Source: DASUCS01 sp041166365
GTDB taxonomy: Bacteria > Actinomycetota > Acidimicrobiia > Acidimicrobiales > JACDCH01
Direction of reading: 5' to 3'
DNA length: 15,816 bases
NCBI GenBank assembly: GCA_041166365.1
Contig: JBEEFX010000122.1
Span: forward strand, 1-15,816
Part shown: positions 14,620 through 15,816 of the stretch, one piece after another
Layout: each line of letters opens with the position of its first letter
Numbering within the stretch: position 1 is the stretch's first letter
Position numbers and translations under genes: made by a program
The notes under the pieces: model-generated
What the model saw: the letters and a program-made list of their open reading frames with translations, nothing else
Databases searched by the model: none
Told to the model about the DNA's origin: nothing

Positions 14620-15687
14620 TCAGCGGTCGAGGTCGCGAAGGAGCGCGTCCCAGGCGAGCGCCACGGCGTTCATCTCGAAGTGGTCAAGGCAGTGTCGTTG
14701 CAGGCGTCGCGCCAGATCCTCACCATCGTCGAGCGCGACGCGGAGGCCCGCGGCCAGGGCGGCGGAATCACCCGGTGGCACCACGATGCCGGTGTCGCCG
14801 TGACGGATGACCTCGCGCACAGCCCCGACGTCGGTGGCGACCACCGGCAGCCCTGTCAGCCCGGCCTCGATCAGCACAGCCGGCAGGCCTTCGACCATCG
14901 AAGGCAGGACGAACGCATCGCACGCGCTCATCAACGACGAGGCCCCATCGACCGCGCCGACAAATCGCACGCGCCCCGGTGCCACCTCAGCGGCCAAGTG
15001 CACCAGCGACGCGCGCTCCGGCCCGTCCCCGGCGATCAGCAGCGTGACGTCCGCCAACCCGGCGATTGCCTTGATGGCGAGGTGCGCACCCTTCTCCGGG
15101 TCGAGCCATCCGAGATACAGCACCGCCGTCGCGTCACCTGACAATCCGAGCGTCGTCCTGGCTGCGGTCCGTCGAGCGGCAGTGACGGCCGGGAAGCGGT
15201 CGGCGGGCACCCCGGTCGGGATCACGGTGATGCGACGGGCGGGCACGCCGTACCGCTGCGCGAGCGTGTCGGCCGAGCCTGGCCACAGTGCCACGACCGC
15301 CTCGGCCTTGCGCAGGTACAGAGCAACGCGAGCCCGGCGTGCCGCCGTGCGCGCGTAGAAGACCGCATCGCCGATGCTGCGGAACACGAATCGCCGGCGA
15401 GACAGCAGTTGCGCGGCTGCGCACGCGGGAAGAGCGCGCGACCCGTGAGCGACGACGTGGTCGACCTCACGGATGCGGCGACGCAACCGGGCGATGGTGG
15501 TCACCGACAGCGAGCGCTCGCCGAGCGACGGCACGTGGACGGTCCGGCCCTCCGCCGCAGTGAGGGCCACGGTGCCCACCTCACGCCCGAGCGCGGTGAG
15601 CGCGCGTTCGAGATCGACGGCGTGCACCTCGGCGCCTCGCCGCTTGGTGGACGAGATGACCTGAAGGACGCGGCCGGCGGGAGCCAT
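14620..15687 (-). CDS. Glycosyltransferase, GT4-like (GT-B fold)
   Basis: A 355-residue cytoplasmic or membrane-associated glycosyltransferase that probably moves a sugar from a nucleotide donor onto a glycan or lipid acceptor. The N-terminal half has the glycine/basic loop STKRRGAEVHAVDL typical of GT4 acceptor domains and HGSRALPA. The C-terminal donor domain begins around IPTGVPADRFP, has LGWLDPEKG with Lys199, LLIAGDGPE, and the EX7E motif EGLPAVLIE (Glu266 and Glu274), then GLPVVATDVGAVREVI. The ATG at 15687 starts the protein just before strand RVLQVISST; an in-frame extension to 15801 would overlap the upstream gene. It follows that gene by 14 nt, probably in one operon. Its stop touches the stop of the opposing gene. 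Sugar and acceptor are unknown. Confidence 0.87.
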   Translation of the reverse strand: MAPAGRVLQVISSTKRRGAEVHAVDLERALTALGREVGTVALTAAEGRTVHVPSLGERSLSVTTIARLRRRIREVDHVVAHGSRALPACAAAQLLSRRRFVFRSIGDAVFYARTAARRARVALYLRKAEAVVALWPGSADTLAQRYGVPARRITVIPTGVPADRFPAVTAARRTAARTTLGLSGDATAVLYLGWLDPEKGAHLAIKAIAGLADVTLLIAGDGPERASLVHLAAEVAPGRVRFVGAVDGASSLMSACDAFVLPSMVEGLPAVLIEAGLTGLPVVATDVGAVREVIRHGDTGIVVPPGDSAALAAGLRVALDDGEDLARRLQRHCLDHFEMNAVALAWDALLRDLDR

Positions 15688-15701
15688 CGCCGCTGAGGGT
15701 G

Positions 15702-15816
15702 CTAGATGAGCTTGGCTCGAGCGAACGTCTTGCGCACCAGCGGCTCGAAATGCGACAGCGGCAATGTGTCGTGGTCCGGATCGAACGCGACCTGATCCCA
15801 CTCGTCGGCGAACTGC
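15702..15816 (-). CDS. Unrecognised protein, C-terminal end (partial)
   Basis: On the minus strand one frame is open from the window edge to a TAG at 15704-15702, giving 37 residues ending PLVRKTFARAKLI. The stretch before it is rich in Asp and aromatic residues (DEWDQVAFDPDHDTLPL). The composition and the 14-nt spacing to the glycosyltransferase suggest the true end of an upstream gene in the same operon, perhaps also in glycan metabolism. I do not recognise the family. Confidence 0.5.
   Translation of the reverse strand, partial: QFADEWDQVAFDPDHDTLPLSHFEPLVRKTFARAKLI

Noticed and set aside
15691..15696. CACCCT on the minus strand 8 nt before 15687 as a leaderless -10 for the glycosyltransferase
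   Set aside because: Spacing is right by analogy with scpA but the first base is C, not T, and the gene closely follows another on the same strand, so operon read-through is simpler.

Overview
This window looks like a chromosomal housekeeping region of a high-G+C actinobacterium. The reasons are the base composition (roughly two thirds G+C by eye), dense gene packing with ATGA and GTG-overlap junctions, and a gene order (recN, pyrG, NUDIX, xerD, then scpA, scpB, rluB-type synthase, cmk) that parallels the Mycobacterium recN-to-cmk segment. Several proteins have actinobacterial styles, including the CTP synthase P-loop, a NUDIX box with one extra residue, and a short DksA-like protein with a CCCH zinc site. 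The inserted aromatic genes and plsC argue against Mycobacterium itself. A deep actinobacterial lineage such as Acidimicrobiia is plausible but is inference.

Layout. Positions 1-162 are the 3' end of recN. Positions 220-4227 (+) hold pyrG, an ADP-ribose-pyrophosphatase-like NUDIX gene, xerD, a DksA/TraR-like zinc protein and an HD-domain protein. Positions 4254-5499 (-) hold trpS and a small three-helix membrane protein. Positions 5558-11579 (+) are one nearly gapless run: scpA, scpB, an rluB/rsuA-type pseudouridine synthase, aroH-type chorismate mutase, prephenate dehydrogenase with an ACT domain, aroA, cmk and plsC. Positions 11662-14619 (+) encode a 985-residue secreted protein combining a YVTN/YncE-like beta-propeller with a phosphoesterase. 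Positions 14620-15687 (-) encode a GT4-like glycosyltransferase, preceded on the same strand by the 3' end of an unrecognised gene. There is no gene-free stretch above 300 bases, and I see no tRNA, rRNA, insertion sequence or CRISPR array.

How the genes fit together. The first block joins pyrimidine nucleotide supply (PyrG), nucleotide-sugar housekeeping (NUDIX) and chromosome dimer resolution (XerD). ScpA and ScpB are the non-SMC condensin subunits. AroA makes EPSP, the precursor of chorismate; AroH and TyrA take chorismate on to prephenate and the tyrosine branch. Cmk and PlsC add CMP phosphorylation and phospholipid acylation. The right end turns to the cell surface and glycan synthesis.

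Two things stand out. First, the propeller-phosphoesterase protein carries, in its middle, what looks like a complete cell-wall sorting signal of the LAxTG type (class E sortase), followed directly by a second signal-peptide-like segment, as if two separately exported proteins were joined head to tail. Second, six genes have a TANNNT -10-like hexamer ending 6-9 nt before the start codon, consistent with leaderless transcription; twice the upstream gene's TAG stop codon forms the first half of that hexamer.
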